Source of the DNA: Bradyrhizobium sp. AZCC 1610
GTDB lineage: Bacteria; Pseudomonadota; Alphaproteobacteria; Rhizobiales; Xanthobacteraceae
Reading direction: 5' to 3'
NCBI RefSeq assembly: GCF_036924515.1
Contig: NZ_JAZHRR010000001.1
Location: 5,055,001-5,119,000, forward strand
Length of the DNA: 64,000 nt
Both the position numbers and the translations under genes were made by a program. The notes beneath the pieces were generated by a model. That model saw only the letters and a list, made by a program, of their open reading frames with translations, ran no database searches and was not told the origin of the DNA. This document shows, piece by piece, positions 1 through 9,423 of the stretch (within the stretch, counting starts at the first letter, position 1; every line of letters begins with the position of its first letter).

Positions 1-352
1 GCTGGCCGATTTCATCGTCCCGCTGGATGCCAAACGTAACCCGCAAATCGGCTCGACCGACGTCGGCGACGTGAGCTGGGTCGTGCCGACCGTTCAGGTC
101 CACGCCCCGACCGTTGCCATCGGCACCCCGTTCCACACCTGGCAGGTGGTGGCGCAGGGCAAGAGCCCGCACGCCCACAAGGCCATGGTGCAGGCCGCCA
201 AGGCCATGGCGGCACTCGGCGTCAGGGCGCTGACGGAACCGGACCTGATCGCCGCCGCCAAGGCCGACCTGAAAAAGCGCACCGCCCGCACCCCCTATGT
301 CAGCCCGCTGCCGGACAGCGTCGCGCCCCCGCTGGACATGTCGCTGATCTGA
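1..352 (+). CDS. M20-family amidohydrolase, C-terminal fragment
   Basis: The reading frame is open from the left edge of the window (first full codon at base 2) to a TGA at 350-352, so only about 116 C-terminal residues are visible. The GSTDVGDVSW motif followed by a conserved block ending in GKSPHAHKAM is typical of the metal-binding and substrate-closing region of M20D amidohydrolases (AbgB and hippurate hydrolase-like). Known members hydrolyse N-acyl or peptide-like amide bonds in the cytoplasm. The gene lies just upstream of a peptide ABC transporter in the same direction, so I infer it processes an imported peptide-like substrate. The N-terminal catalytic half is outside the window and the exact subfamily is not decided. 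Confidence 0.8.
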   Translation, partial: LADFIVPLDAKRNPQIGSTDVGDVSWVVPTVQVHAPTVAIGTPFHTWQVVAQGKSPHAHKAMVQAAKAMAALGVRALTEPDLIAAAKADLKKRTARTPYVSPLPDSVAPPLDMSLI

Positions 353-660
353 CCTGACCCGGCCTAAAACGGACTTGGCACCAGACCTGGCACCAGCCGC
401 CTGGCGAATAAATTTTTTGCACTCCGTGGGGCATTTAACCGCGCTTTGGCGTGCCAAGGCCGCCGGATTGCCAAAGCGATGTGCGGCGCAGCATGTTTCT
501 GCCCAAGCAAAATATCATCGCCGCTTCGCCATCCTGCGGATTGTCGATCTGGGGGCGTTGACCTCCAGGGCATTTGATGTGCCATCTTACAGGTGGGACA
601 CCCGACGCTGCCGCCCGGCGGCGCGCCGCAACAAAACACCAGAACCAGACGGGGACAACG
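353..660. other. Intergenic region upstream of the ABC transporter operon
   Basis: About 308 bases without a convincing gene. It separates the amidohydrolase from the transporter operon and presumably carries the transporter promoter. A short direct repeat (GGCACCAG, twice near 375-400) is visible. No clear terminator hairpin follows the amidohydrolase. Confidence 0.4.
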
Positions 661-2451
661 ATGCTGGACACCGAACTGCGAACCATGATCGACGAGGTGA
701 AGGACGGGCGCATGGATCGCCGCGGCTTCGTTCAGCGCATGCTTGCCTTCGGTCTCACCGCGCCCATGGCCACGCAGATACTCGCCATCGGCGGTGTGGC
801 AATGGCGCAGAGTCCCACTCCTTACAAGCCGACCAAGCGCGGCGGCGGCGGCCCGCTTAAACTGCTGTGGTGGCAGGGACCGACCCTGCTCAATCCGCAT
901 TTTGCCACCGGCACCAAGGACCAGGACGGCTCGCGCCTGTTCTATGAGCCGCTGGCGAGCTGGGATTCCGCCGGCAACCTCAACCCAATTCTGGCGGCGG
1001 AAATTCCGTCGATTCAGAACGGCGGTCTCACTGCCGACGGCAAGTCGGTGACCTGGAAGCTCAAGCCAGGCGTCAAATGGCATGACGGCAAGCCGTTCAC
1101 CGCCGACGACGTCGTGTTCAACTGGGAATACGCCCGCGATCCCGCCACCTCGGCGCTAACCATCGGCGTTTACCAGGACATCACCGTCGAAAAGGTTGAT
1201 GATCTCACCGTCCGCATCCTGTTCAAGAACCCCACCCCGTTCTGGGCCGATGCCTTTGTCGCGGTGGTCGGCTGCATCCTGCCCAAGCATCTGTTTGCAG
1301 ATTACAAAGGCGCCAAATCCCGCGAGGCTCCGAACAATCTCAAGCCCGTCGGCACCGGTCCTTACAAGTTCGTCGAGTTCAAGCCGGGCGACCTCGTGCG
1401 CGGGGAAATCAATCCTGACTACCACATGCCGAACCGCCCCTACTTCGATACGATCGAGATCAAGGGCGGCGGAGACGCCGTCTCGGCGGCGCGCGCGGTG
1501 ATTCAGACCGGCGAATATGACTATGCCTGGAACATGCAGGTGGAAGACGATGTCCTGCTGCGCCTGGAGAAGGGCGGCAAGGGTAAGACCGTCTACTCGA
1601 CGGGCGGCGATATCGAGTTCATTGCGCTGAACTTCACGGATCCCAACACCGAGATCGACGGCGAACGTTCCTCAATCAAGACCAAGCATCCCCTGCTCTC
1701 CAATCCGGCCGTTCGCAAGGCGCTGGCGCTCCTCGTCGACCGCGATGCCATTCAAAAGCACATCTACGGTCGCGCCGGACGTACCACCGCCAGCTTCCTC
1801 AACGGTCCGGAACAGTTCGTCTCCAGGAACACGAAATGGGAGTTCTCAATCGAGAAGGCGACCCAACTGCTGGAGGAGGCCGGATGGAAAGTCGGGGCCG
1901 ACGGCATCCGGGAGAAGGACGGCAAAAAACTGAAACTGCTGTACCAGACCGCGATCAACGGCCCACGCCAGAAGACCCAGGCGATCGTCAAACAGGCCTG
2001 CCAGAAGGCCGGCATCGACGTCGAATTGAAATCGGTCGTGGCCTCGGTCTTTTTCTCCTCGGATGTCGCCAATCCAGACACGTATTCCAAATTCTATGCC
2101 GACATCGAAATGTTCCAGATTCCGATGACCCAGCCCGACCCGGCCCAGCATATGCGGCGCTTTCATTCGCGCTTCGTGGCCACCAAGGAAAACAAGTGGC
2201 AGGGCAGGAATTTCCCGCGCTGGGTCAACAAAGAGTTTGACGCTGCGATCGACGCGGCCGAGGCTGAAGTCGATCCGGTCAAGCGGGCCGCGTTCTACAT
2301 CAAGGCCAACGACGTCATGTGGCAGGACACGGTGGTCATCCCGGTGATGCACCGCCTGAAGGTCGGCGCCGCAACCAACTCGCTGCGCCCGGTGCTCAGC
2401 GGCTGGACCAACGACACCGACAATATCCAGGACTGGTACCGAGAGACCTGA
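661..2451 (+). CDS. Peptide ABC transporter substrate-binding protein (SBP family 5)
   Basis: A 596-residue periplasmic solute-binding protein of the DppA/OppA class (SBP_bac_5). I chose the ATG at 661 because it puts a twin-arginine signal (RRGFVQRML, Arg20-Arg21, then a hydrophobic stretch ending in AMAQ) close to the N-terminus; an in-frame start at 574 would add unlikely residues. The mature part carries family-typical blocks such as WKLKPGVKWHDGKPFTADDV and VGTGPYKF. It delivers peptides or related solutes to the permeases encoded immediately downstream. The twin-arginine signal suggests export in a folded state. The ligand cannot be read from the sequence; the neighbouring amidohydrolase hints at N-acylated or dipeptide-like compounds. 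Confidence 0.9.
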   Translation: MLDTELRTMIDEVKDGRMDRRGFVQRMLAFGLTAPMATQILAIGGVAMAQSPTPYKPTKRGGGGPLKLLWWQGPTLLNPHFATGTKDQDGSRLFYEPLASWDSAGNLNPILAAEIPSIQNGGLTADGKSVTWKLKPGVKWHDGKPFTADDVVFNWEYARDPATSALTIGVYQDITVEKVDDLTVRILFKNPTPFWADAFVAVVGCILPKHLFADYKGAKSREAPNNLKPVGTGPYKFVEFKPGDLVRGEINPDYHMPNRPYFDTIEIKGGGDAVSAARAVIQTGEYDYAWNMQVEDDVLLRLEKGGKGKTVYSTGGDIEFIALNFTDPNTEIDGERSSIKTKHPLLSNPAVRKALALLVDRDAIQKHIYGRAGRTTASFLNGPEQFVSRNTKWEFSIEKATQLLEEAGWKVGADGIREKDGKKLKLLYQTAINGPRQKTQAIVKQACQKAGIDVELKSVVASVFFSSDVANPDTYSKFYADIEMFQIPMTQPDPAQHMRRFHSRFVATKENKWQGRNFPRWVNKEFDAAIDAAEAEVDPVKRAAFYIKANDVMWQDTVVIPVMHRLKVGAATNSLRPVLSGWTNDTDNIQDWYRET

Positions 2452-2478
2452 TAGCCAGCGTTAGGCGGATCGTTTCTC

Positions 2479-3438
2479 ATGCGTCAGTATATCCTGCGTC
2501 GCCTCCTGATCGCGGTTCCGAGCCTGCTCGGCATTTCGCTTGTGCTGTTCATCGTGCTGGCGCTGGCGCCCGGCGATCCCTTCAGCGAGCTCGCGACCAA
2601 TCCCAACGTGCCGCCCGAAGTAGCGGCGGCGCTTCGGACCAAGTTCGGCCTCGACGATCCGGTCTACCTCCGCTACCTGCACTGGCTCGCGGCCATGCTG
2701 CAGGGCGACTGGGGATTTTCCTTCGTCAGCCGGATGAACGTCGACACGCTCATCCTGCAGCGCCTGCCGGCGACGCTCTATGTGATCGGCTCGGCGCAAC
2801 TGCTCGCGCTCACGATCGCGATACCGGTCGGGGTCTATGCCGCGACGAGGCCCTACTCGATCTTCGACCAGATCGCCAACACGCTCGCCTTTATCGGCTT
2901 TTCGCTGCCGACTTTCTTCACCGGCCTTTTGTTCATCCTGATCTTCTCGATCACGCTGGACTGGTTGCCTTTCGTCTACACCACCGACATCAAGGCGACC
3001 GGCTTCCGCTGGATGATCGAACAGGTTCGGCAGGCCATCATGCCGGTGATGGTGCTCGCCCTGTTTCAGGCGGCCTCCATGACACGCTTCGTGCGCTCGG
3101 CCATGCTGGACGTAATCCGCCTCGACTACGTCACCACCGCCCGCGCCAAGGGCCTCGGGCAGACAAGAGTGATCGTCAAGCACGCGATGCGCAACGCCAT
3201 GATCCCGGTCGTCACCCTGGTCGCGCTGCAGATGCCCGCCGTGTTCGGCGGCGCCATCGTCACCGAGCAGATCTTTCGCATTCCGGGCATCGGCTCGCTC
3301 TTGATCTCCTCCATCCTCTCCAACGACACGCCGGTCGTGATGGCCGTGACGTTCGTCTTCGCCTGTCTTGTCGTGCTCTTCAACCTGATCGCGGATGTCC
3401 TTTATGGCTGGCTTGACCCTCGCATCTCCCTCCGCTGA
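2479..3438 (+). CDS. Peptide ABC transporter permease, DppB type
   Basis: A 319-residue inner-membrane permease. It starts with the family-typical MRQYILRRLL and has about six hydrophobic segments, with the coupling-loop motif around TARAKGLGQTRVIVKHAMRN that contacts the ATPases. It follows the binding-protein gene by 27 bases, and its 3' end overlaps the next permease by 44 bases, indicating one operon. It forms the heterodimeric channel with the DppC-type subunit. Confidence 0.92.
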   Translation: MRQYILRRLLIAVPSLLGISLVLFIVLALAPGDPFSELATNPNVPPEVAAALRTKFGLDDPVYLRYLHWLAAMLQGDWGFSFVSRMNVDTLILQRLPATLYVIGSAQLLALTIAIPVGVYAATRPYSIFDQIANTLAFIGFSLPTFFTGLLFILIFSITLDWLPFVYTTDIKATGFRWMIEQVRQAIMPVMVLALFQAASMTRFVRSAMLDVIRLDYVTTARAKGLGQTRVIVKHAMRNAMIPVVTLVALQMPAVFGGAIVTEQIFRIPGIGSLLISSILSNDTPVVMAVTFVFACLVVLFNLIADVLYGWLDPRISLR

Positions 3439-4324
3439 GCGGCGGCCGGCCTGGTCGCCCTGGCGCGAGACCTGGCGGCGCTATCGCCGCCACAAGCTCG
3501 CCGTGGTCAGCGCGGTCCTGCTGCTCGTCCTGATCGTGTCGGTGGTGTTCGGTCCCTTCGTCTGGCGCGTCAGCATCAACGACATCGATTTCAGCGCGCG
3601 CCTCGAAGGCCCCTCGCTCGCCCATCCCTTCGGAACCGACGATCTCGGACAGGATATTCTGGCCCGCATGATCTATGGCGGACGGATATCGCTTGCGGTC
3701 GGCCTTGCCGCGATGGCGGTCGCCGTCATCGTCGGCACGGTAATCGGGGCGCTCGCCGGCATGTCGCGCGGCGCGCTCGGACATGCGCTGATGTGGCTCA
3801 CTGACCTGTTCCTCTCGCTGCCGCAACTGCCGCTGCTGCTGCTCCTCATCTATCTGTTCCGCGACGGGCTCAAGGCCGCCTTCGGCCCCGAGGGCGGCAT
3901 CTTCATTCTCATCGTGCTCGTCATCGGCGGCCTGCGCTGGATGCCGGTCGCCCGCCTGGTGCGTGCGCAATTCCTCTCGCTGCGCGAAAAGGATTTTGTC
4001 GAAGCCGCCCGCGCGCTCGGCGCCAGTCCGCTGCGGCAGGTGGTACGTCATATCCTGCCCAACGCGCTGGGACCGGTGATCATTGCGGGCACCATCGACG
4101 TCGCCGCCGCCATCATCGCGGAATCGACCTTGTCCTTTCTCGGCCTGGGCTTCCCGCCCGACGTTCCGACCTGGGGCCGGCTGCTGTTCGACGCCAAGGA
4201 CTTTCTCGACATCGCCGCCCACTGGGCGCTGTTTCCGGGCGGCGCCATCTTCGTCGCGGTCGTCGCCATCAACTTCATCGGCGACGGAATGCGCGATGCG
4301 CTCGATGCAAGGCGGGTGATCTGA
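3395..4324 (+). CDS. Peptide ABC transporter permease, DppC type
   Basis: A 309-residue permease of the DppC/OppC class. An N-terminal cytoplasmic segment (WRRYRRHKLAVVSAVLL) leads into the first membrane helix; the coupling motif EAARALGASPLRQVVRHILPN is recognisable near residue 205. The start at 3395 (or ATG 3404, three codons later) lies inside the end of the DppB-type gene. The stop overlaps the next start as TGATG, so translation is probably coupled. Confidence 0.9.
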   Translation: MSFMAGLTLASPSAERRPAWSPWRETWRRYRRHKLAVVSAVLLLVLIVSVVFGPFVWRVSINDIDFSARLEGPSLAHPFGTDDLGQDILARMIYGGRISLAVGLAAMAVAVIVGTVIGALAGMSRGALGHALMWLTDLFLSLPQLPLLLLLIYLFRDGLKAAFGPEGGIFILIVLVIGGLRWMPVARLVRAQFLSLREKDFVEAARALGASPLRQVVRHILPNALGPVIIAGTIDVAAAIIAESTLSFLGLGFPPDVPTWGRLLFDAKDFLDIAAHWALFPGGAIFVAVVAINFIGDGMRDALDARRVI

Positions 4325-5316
4325 TGGCGCCGCTGCTCGAGATCAAGGGCCTGAAGACCCACTTTGCCACCGACGACGGCATGCTAAGGGCCGTCGACGG
4401 CGTCGACATCGCGCTCAACAAGGGCGAGACGCTCTGCGTGGTCGGCGAATCCGGCTGCGGCAAGACCGTCACGGCGATGTCGATCCTCAAGCTGATCGCG
4501 ATGCCGCCGGGCCGCATCGTCGAAGGCCAGATCCTGTTCGAGGGCCGCGATCTCGTGCCGCTCACGAGCAGCGAGCTGGACGACATCAGGGCCAAGCAGA
4601 TCGGCTTCATCTTCCAGGAGCCGATGACCTCGCTCAACCCGGTGCTGTCGATCGGCGAGCAGATCGCCGAAAGCCTGCGCCGCCATGAGGGACTGTCGAA
4701 AAAGGAAGCCCTGGCCCGCACGGTGGAGATGCTGAAGCTGGTGCAGATTCCCAATGCCGAAGGCCGCGTGCATGATTATCCGCACCAGTTCTCGGGCGGC
4801 ATGCGCCAGCGCGTCATGATCGCCATGGCGCTGGCCTGCAAGCCCAAGCTCGTCATCGCCGACGAGCCGACCACCGCGCTCGACGTCACCATCCAGGCGC
4901 AGATCCTCGATTTGTTGCAGGACATGAAGGAACGCTTCGGCATGGCGGTCATGCTGATCACCCACGCCATGGGCGTGGTCGCCGAGACCGCGCAGCGCGT
5001 CGTCGTCATGTATGCCGGCAAGGTGGTGGAAGAGGCCGATGTCGACAGCCTGTTCGCAAGCCCGCGCCATCCGTACACGCAAGGGTTAATCCGCTCGATC
5101 CCGCGCATCGACCTCGACAGCGCGCGCAAGACCCGGCTGGAAACGATCGGCGGCACCGTGCCGATGCTGATCAATCCCGCGCCCGGCTGCCGCTTCGCAC
5201 CGCGCTGCCGCCACGCCTTTGGTCTTTGCTCCAAACAGGAACCGGTTCTGCGCGAGGTCGCACCGGGCCATCGCATGGCCTGTCACCTCGGAGAGACGCA
5301 GGGAGCGAGCTCATGA
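4324..5316 (+). CDS. Peptide ABC transporter ATP-binding protein, DppD type
   Basis: A 330-residue nucleotide-binding subunit. Walker A is GESGCGKT (about residues 40-47), the signature is FSGGMRQRV and Walker B is LVIADEP. The C-terminal oligopeptide-transporter extension with CRFAPRC is present, so this is a peptide importer ATPase rather than a generic one. It overlaps the upstream permease by one base and the downstream ATPase by ATGA. It hydrolyses ATP at the cytoplasmic face to drive import. Confidence 0.93.
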   Translation: MAPLLEIKGLKTHFATDDGMLRAVDGVDIALNKGETLCVVGESGCGKTVTAMSILKLIAMPPGRIVEGQILFEGRDLVPLTSSELDDIRAKQIGFIFQEPMTSLNPVLSIGEQIAESLRRHEGLSKKEALARTVEMLKLVQIPNAEGRVHDYPHQFSGGMRQRVMIAMALACKPKLVIADEPTTALDVTIQAQILDLLQDMKERFGMAVMLITHAMGVVAETAQRVVVMYAGKVVEEADVDSLFASPRHPYTQGLIRSIPRIDLDSARKTRLETIGGTVPMLINPAPGCRFAPRCRHAFGLCSKQEPVLREVAPGHRMACHLGETQGASS

Positions 5317-6281
5317 GCGAACCCCTGCTGCGCGTCACCGGTTTGAAGAAGCATTTTTCCGTCAAGAGCGGCCTGTTCTCGCGCGAAGTTGGGCGCGTTC
5401 ACGCGGTGGACGGCGTGTCGTTTGCGGTCAACCGCGGCGAAACGCTCGGACTGGTCGGCGAATCCGGCTGCGGCAAGTCGACCACGGCGCGCTGCGTGCT
5501 GCGCCTCGTCGAGCCCAGCGAAGGCGAGATCGTCTTTGACGGTCGCGACGTGCGCGGTCTATCCGGCGGCGACCTGCGCGCGATGCGGCGCAACATGCAG
5601 ATCGTGTTCCAGGACCCGTTTGCCTCGCTCAATCCGCGCATGACCGTCGCTGCGATCCTTGGCGAAGCCTTCACCATCCACGAGCTCGCCTCTTCGGCCA
5701 GCGAGCGGGACGACCGTGTGGCGAGCCTGCTCGTCAAGGTCGGACTGAAGGCCGAGCACATGCGCCGCTACCCGCACGAATTTTCCGGCGGCCAGCGCCA
5801 GCGCATCGGGATTGCGCGCGCGCTCGCGGTGGAGCCGAAGTTCATCGTGTGCGACGAGCCGGTTTCCGCGCTCGACGTCTCGATTCAGGCGCAGGTGATC
5901 AATCTGTTGGAGGATCTGCAGGCCGAACTCAACCTGACCTATTTGTTCGTCGCCCACGATCTCTCCGTGGTGGAGCATATTTCCGACCGCGTGGCGGTGA
6001 TGTATCTCGGGCGCATCGTCGAACTGGCCAGTGCGAGCGATCTCTACCGCCATCCGCAGCACCCCTACACCCAGGCGCTGCTCTCCGCCGTGCCGGTGCC
6101 GGACCCCAAGGTGAAGCGCAAGCGGATCCGCCTGCAAGGCGACGTGCCGAGCCCGATAAACCCGCCGCGCGGCTGTCATTTTCACACCCGCTGCCCGATC
6201 GCCGAGCCCCGCTGCCGGGAAAGCGCGCCCGAACTGAAGCAAGGCAGCGATGGGCATTTCGTGGCCTGTCACCTGAGCTGA
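5313..6281 (+). CDS. Peptide ABC transporter ATP-binding protein, DppF type
   Basis: A 322-residue second ATPase of the transporter. The ATG at 5313 overlaps the TGA of the previous gene (ATGA), which decides the start; a longer in-frame opening from 5226 has no support. Walker [10 protein letters not shown], signature FSGGQRQRI, Walker B FIVCDEP and the C-terminal cysteine motif ([14 protein letters not shown]) are all visible. It is the last gene of the operon; a strong hairpin terminator lies about 105 bases downstream. Confidence 0.93.
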   Translation: MSEPLLRVTGLKKHFSVKSGLFSREVGRVHAVDGVSFAVNRGETLGLVGESGCGKSTTARCVLRLVEPSEGEIVFDGRDVRGLSGGDLRAMRRNMQIVFQDPFASLNPRMTVAAILGEAFTIHELASSASERDDRVASLLVKVGLKAEHMRRYPHEFSGGQRQRIGIARALAVEPKFIVCDEPVSALDVSIQAQVINLLEDLQAELNLTYLFVAHDLSVVEHISDRVAVMYLGRIVELASASDLYRHPQHPYTQALLSAVPVPDPKVKRKRIRLQGDVPSPINPPRGCHFHTRCPIAEPRCRESAPELKQGSDGHFVACHLS

Positions 6282-6385
6282 TCGTACTGCCAGGCACTGT
6301 CGGGTTCCGTACAGACAGCGGCGGGGGTCAGGTTTTAGCTTGGGCACATGCCGGGACAGCATGGGGATCGGCGCGCCCCGGCATA

Positions 6386-6431
6386 GAACGGCCCCAGCGG
6401 ACCCTAGCCCCTGAAGCTGGGGCCGTTCTTT
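6386..6431 (+). terminator. Rho-independent terminator of the ABC transporter operon
   Basis: A perfect 13-base stem, GAACGGCCCCAGC (6386-6398) against GCTGGGGCCGTTC (6416-6428), with a 17-base loop followed by a short T run. It is the only strong hairpin after the transporter operon. Confidence 0.8.
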
Positions 6432-6613
6432 GACCGGCCGCTTTTTGAAACAGGCCACTGTTAGCTGCTGACGGCGGCGCGTATTCCGCCCGGCTATCCG
6501 CCGCTTCCCGTGCGGGGCGGCTTCCGCGTGAATTCAATCATCGAAAATGGAGCGGCCCCGCCCGCGTGGTTGAACCGCTCTTGCCGGGGCGGGGCCGAGA
6601 TCGGATCGTGGCG

Positions 6614-6859
6614 TTACCGCGGGTGAACGCCGTTTTTGCGAATGATGTCCGATAGCTGAGCCAAAAGCTCCCGAAGCCGGGCATTCTCCTCGATCAGCGA
6701 GTGGGCTTCGTCGGCCTGTTCGTCGCGACGAAGGGCGGGCTCGTCCCCGCGAAGGGCATTCTCAAGCAGTGAAAAAGCATCGTCAGTCGGTTCCTGAACC
6801 CAAAATGAAGGTTCTGCGCGGCGGTCTCGCTTATTATGCTGCGGATGGTCTACTCGCAT
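6614..6859 (-). CDS. Small conserved hypothetical protein with EENARLR motif
   Basis: An 81-residue charged protein. The ATG at 6859 is preceded on the minus strand by GGAG at a good distance. The C-terminal third carries IEENARLRELLAQLSDII, a short predicted coiled coil. The same motif occurs near the C-terminus of the gene at 8228-8542 (LLEENARLRKLAVKLSNLL), so the two are likely paralogues. I do not recognise a function; there is no signal peptide or membrane segment. Confidence 0.65.
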   Translation of the reverse strand: MRVDHPQHNKRDRRAEPSFWVQEPTDDAFSLLENALRGDEPALRRDEQADEAHSLIEENARLRELLAQLSDIIRKNGVHPR

Positions 6860-7054
6860 GATTGATACTCCAATTTTAAAATGCGGAACGAACCCCCAGT
6901 CGTCCTGTCGCGCGCGGAGAATGAGGTGAGTCGGCGGGCAAATTTGCGACTAAAATTGGAATCGTGCGGAGGCGACCCCGGCGCTAAAGCGGCGTGATTG
7001 CGGCGAATCCCGAAGCCCGCGCAGGCCGGAGCTGCAGCCTGCGCGTGCGATTTA

Positions 7055-7170
7055 TGGCGTTTTCGAGCACAGCATGTTCCCGTATTTGGGTCCGAGGCAG
7101 CACCGGCTCGCGTCAGGAAAACGCGTCAAAACAACAGTCTAGCGCGCGTTCTGATTCAATCAGAACTGAC
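7055..7170. repeat. Degenerate dispersed palindromic repeat
   Basis: The stretch includes ACCGGCTCGCGTCAGG, AAAACGCGTCAAAACAACA and a perfect palindrome GTTCTGATTCAATCAGAAC (7148-7166). From memory this matches a repeat found many times between genes in Rhizobiales genomes, where it usually reads accggt-cgcgt-aaaacgcgtcaaaaca-ctagagc. Copy number cannot be checked here. It fills most of the gene-free gap 6860-7174. Confidence 0.55.
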
Positions 7171-7174
7171 GTTT

Positions 7175-7267
7175 CTAAAGAAACGTGGCCAATTGATAGA
7201 GCGCGTAAAGAACTTCCAGCCCCATGAGAACGAGCGCGGCGATCATTAGATAATAACCAAAATGCAT
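7175..7267 (-). CDS. Small single-span membrane protein (30 aa)
   Basis: A 30-codon frame on the minus strand (ATG 7267, TAG 7175-7177). Residues 4 to about 26 are almost all hydrophobic (start MHFGYYLMIAALVLMG), consistent with one membrane helix. It ends in a hairpin ACGTTTC-TAAA-GAAACGT that overlaps the stop. A ribosome-binding site is only weakly visible. The sense is hard to explain by chance, but without homologues it stays a candidate. Confidence 0.45.
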   Translation of the reverse strand: MHFGYYLMIAALVLMGLEVLYALYQLATFL

Positions 7268-7478
7268 GCGAGACTTGAAACCAATGCCTTTCGCGGCCCG
7301 TGCGGATCTCGCGCCAGGCCGTAAACCAAACTCGAAACGCGTCGGAAGGGACAAGCCTCCAACGAACCATGCGTCGGCAACTAGAAATGAAAAGGCTTCC
7401 GCCGCCGCGGAAGTGACACCTTTGTCGCGAGCCTCTTCTTTGACCGGAGGTCTCTAGTTCGACGCCAGTTCGCCCTGT

Positions 7479-7577
7479 TCACACACCGTGGAAAATCTTG
7501 ATTCCCCACAGCACGATGACGATGGCCAGTACCAGCGTAGCCGCCGTCAGTACACTTTCTAAGGAAGCGACTCTCAT
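7479..7577 (-). CDS. Small single-span membrane protein (32 aa)
   Basis: A 32-codon frame on the minus strand (ATG 7577, TGA 7479-7481). It is preceded by GCGGAGAGTGAGT, giving a good Shine-Dalgarno sequence. Residues 9-27 (LTAATLVLAIVIVLWGIKI within the frame) form a clear membrane helix with a basic residue at each end. No function is recognised. It lies 210 bases from another short membrane-protein frame on the same strand. Confidence 0.55.
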   Translation of the reverse strand: MRVASLESVLTAATLVLAIVIVLWGIKIFHGV

Positions 7578-7797
7578 ACTCACTCTCCGCTTCCCAGCCC
7601 CGCTACCGGTCTAGGTGATTCGTTGATTCCCCTGCAATCGCATGATCACAATGCTTTGAACGTTGCCCCGCGGTTGTGTTTTACGGGTCACACATCTGGG
7701 TAATGGCGGCACACTTCTCCGCCACGACAGCATCGCCATGCGCCAACTGAAGCGCGAAATGCCCGCTTCTCCCGACGGTTTTTCGATTGAAGAGGAT

Positions 7798-7998
7798 TTA
7801 CTCGGGCTGGCCTGCCGGAGCGTAGGAACCGGCCGGAGCCGGAGCACTTCGCCGCCGTTCGGCAAGAGCTGCCAGGCGATCGTATTCCTCCGCCACCTTG
7901 AGCAGGCGGCCCTGGTCCTTGACGGCATTCGCGGCTAACGCCCTTGTCCGCTCCGCGCGCCTGCGCCAGTGATCCGCATTGGTCAGGAAATCCGTCAT
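7798..7998 (-). CDS. Small conserved hypothetical protein, helical
   Basis: A 66-residue protein. It starts MTDFLTNADHWRRRAERTR and continues with a helical segment (KVAEEYDRLAALAERR). This HWRRRAE...EYDRLA pattern recurs in many short proteins of Bradyrhizobium-like genomes that have no known function. The start has GGGGCG upstream on the minus strand. A Pro/Ala-rich tail follows. It is soluble, with no signal peptide. Confidence 0.65.
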   Translation of the reverse strand: MTDFLTNADHWRRRAERTRALAANAVKDQGRLLKVAEEYDRLAALAERRRSAPAPAGSYAPAGQPE

Positions 7999-8227
7999 CG
8001 ATACGCCCCAAAATAAGTTGGTTTGCTCCCCAGCCGCGCAGACATCAGAAAGGCCCGCGATAAGTCAAAAATTTGGCCTAATCCGATCTGCCGTGTGACT
8101 CCAAGGACGTGTGACTTTTCGGGCAAGCCTCATCGTCGTTCCCTTTCCGACGCAAATTTGCCCTCGACTCAATGGAATGCTCGTCGTCGAACCGACGACC
8201 GGGCCACCTTGTGAACAGGAATGTGTC

Positions 8228-8542
8228 ATGAGTATCGAACATCCGCCGCACGACAAGCAGGCTCGCCGCGAGGCATTTCGAAATGTCGGGCGAGCCGGCA
8301 ATGTCGTGCCGCTGCGTGAAGACAATTGCGCGCGTCAGGCCAATGAAGCGCCGCATCCGGGCGACGAACTTCTCACCGCCTTGTCGCCCCTGCTCGACGA
8401 AGTCGACGGACTTCGGGAAGATGACGCGCTGCATCAGGAAACCGATAACGTCGTGCGGCTGCTCGAAGAGAATGCCCGGCTTCGAAAGCTTGCGGTCAAG
8501 CTGTCGAATCTGCTTGGCGATCTTCCCGAGCGGGGCGCCTAA
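8228..8542 (+). CDS. Small conserved hypothetical protein with EENARLR motif
   Basis: A 104-residue acidic protein. I chose the ATG at 8228 (preceded by AGGA) over a longer in-frame opening at 8111 because it aligns with the N-terminus of its probable paralogue at 6614-6859 (both begin M-x-x-(E/D)HP-(P/Q)H). The C-terminal LLEENARLRKLAVKL is the shared coiled-coil motif. Function unknown. Confidence 0.65.
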   Translation: MSIEHPPHDKQARREAFRNVGRAGNVVPLREDNCARQANEAPHPGDELLTALSPLLDEVDGLREDDALHQETDNVVRLLEENARLRKLAVKLSNLLGDLPERGA

Positions 8543-8588
8543 GATCGTGACTGCCGCTTAGAGCGCGGCGCGGCCCAAGCGTTGTCCT

Positions 8589-9329
8589 TTGCTCAAATCA
8601 GCTGCAATCTTTCTGTTGTTGGTCTTTTTCCCGGTCGGTGTGTCGGCCGGGCGCTACTGGTTTGCCGAATCCCGAGGAAATTGGCAGACTGCAGACCGCT
8701 CCAGCGCTGGCCTGTTGCCGCTACCATCTCATCATCCTGAAGCAGTAATCCGGGTTTACGGGGCGCGCACGGTTCGATGGAAGGCGATATTCGCCATCCA
8801 CACCTGGATCGTCGTTAAAGAGCAGAATGCTGCTACGTACACGCGTTATGACTATACTGCCTGGGGCGAGCCTATTCGCACCAACGGATTCGTTGCCGAC
8901 GCACGGTGGTTTGGCGTCGTCCCCGAAACCATTGCCGCTGTCGACGGTCCTGAAGCTGGCCGTCTAATTCCCAAAATCCGTCACGTCATCGAGAACTATA
9001 AGTTTCGTACCTACGGCGACTACAACGCATGGCCGGGACCGAACTCCAATACCTTTGTCCAGGCTGTGCTGGATGCGGTTCCCGAACTCAAGACTGTCTT
9101 GCCGCCGACCGCCATTGGAAAGGACTACCCCTATCGAGGTGAGTGGGTCGGGCTGACATCGTCCGGTACCGGGGTATACGCTTCCCTCGGAGGCTATGTA
9201 GGTCTCACCATCGGATGGGTCGAAGGTCTGGAAGTCAATTTCCTGGGCGCGGTGGTGGGACTCGACATTCGCCGGCCCGCGCTGAAGCTTCCAGGCATCG
9301 GCCGATTGGGAATGATGGCCGGGATCTAG
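8589..9329 (+). CDS. DUF3750 family protein
   Basis: A 246-residue protein, from a TTG start giving MLKSAAIFLLLVFFPVGVSA, a signal peptide or membrane anchor. The body matches my memory of DUF3750: RTVRWKAIFAIHTWIVVKE near residue 60, WPGPNSNTF near 155, then PPTAIGKDYPY and the Gly-rich GGYVGLTIGWVEG block. The family has no assigned activity; the His and Asn/Asn-Thr positions suggest an enzyme-like fold, but that is inference. The TTG start has no strong ribosome-binding site, so the N-terminus is uncertain. Confidence 0.8.
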   Translation: MLKSAAIFLLLVFFPVGVSAGRYWFAESRGNWQTADRSSAGLLPLPSHHPEAVIRVYGARTVRWKAIFAIHTWIVVKEQNAATYTRYDYTAWGEPIRTNGFVADARWFGVVPETIAAVDGPEAGRLIPKIRHVIENYKFRTYGDYNAWPGPNSNTFVQAVLDAVPELKTVLPPTAIGKDYPYRGEWVGLTSSGTGVYASLGGYVGLTIGWVEGLEVNFLGAVVGLDIRRPALKLPGIGRLGMMAGI

Positions 9330-9423
9330 AAACTCTTCGAAGGCTATGGCCTCCCTGAGGATGATCTGCAGCTCCAGGGCGTGTACTCACAAATCCGGAA
9401 TGCCCGCGGATAACGTCTAGCCG

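Noticed and set aside
5226..5312. Longer N-terminus of the DppF-type ATPase
   Set aside because: The extra residues are the out-of-frame end of the DppD-type gene; ATG 5313 with ATGA overlap is the better start.
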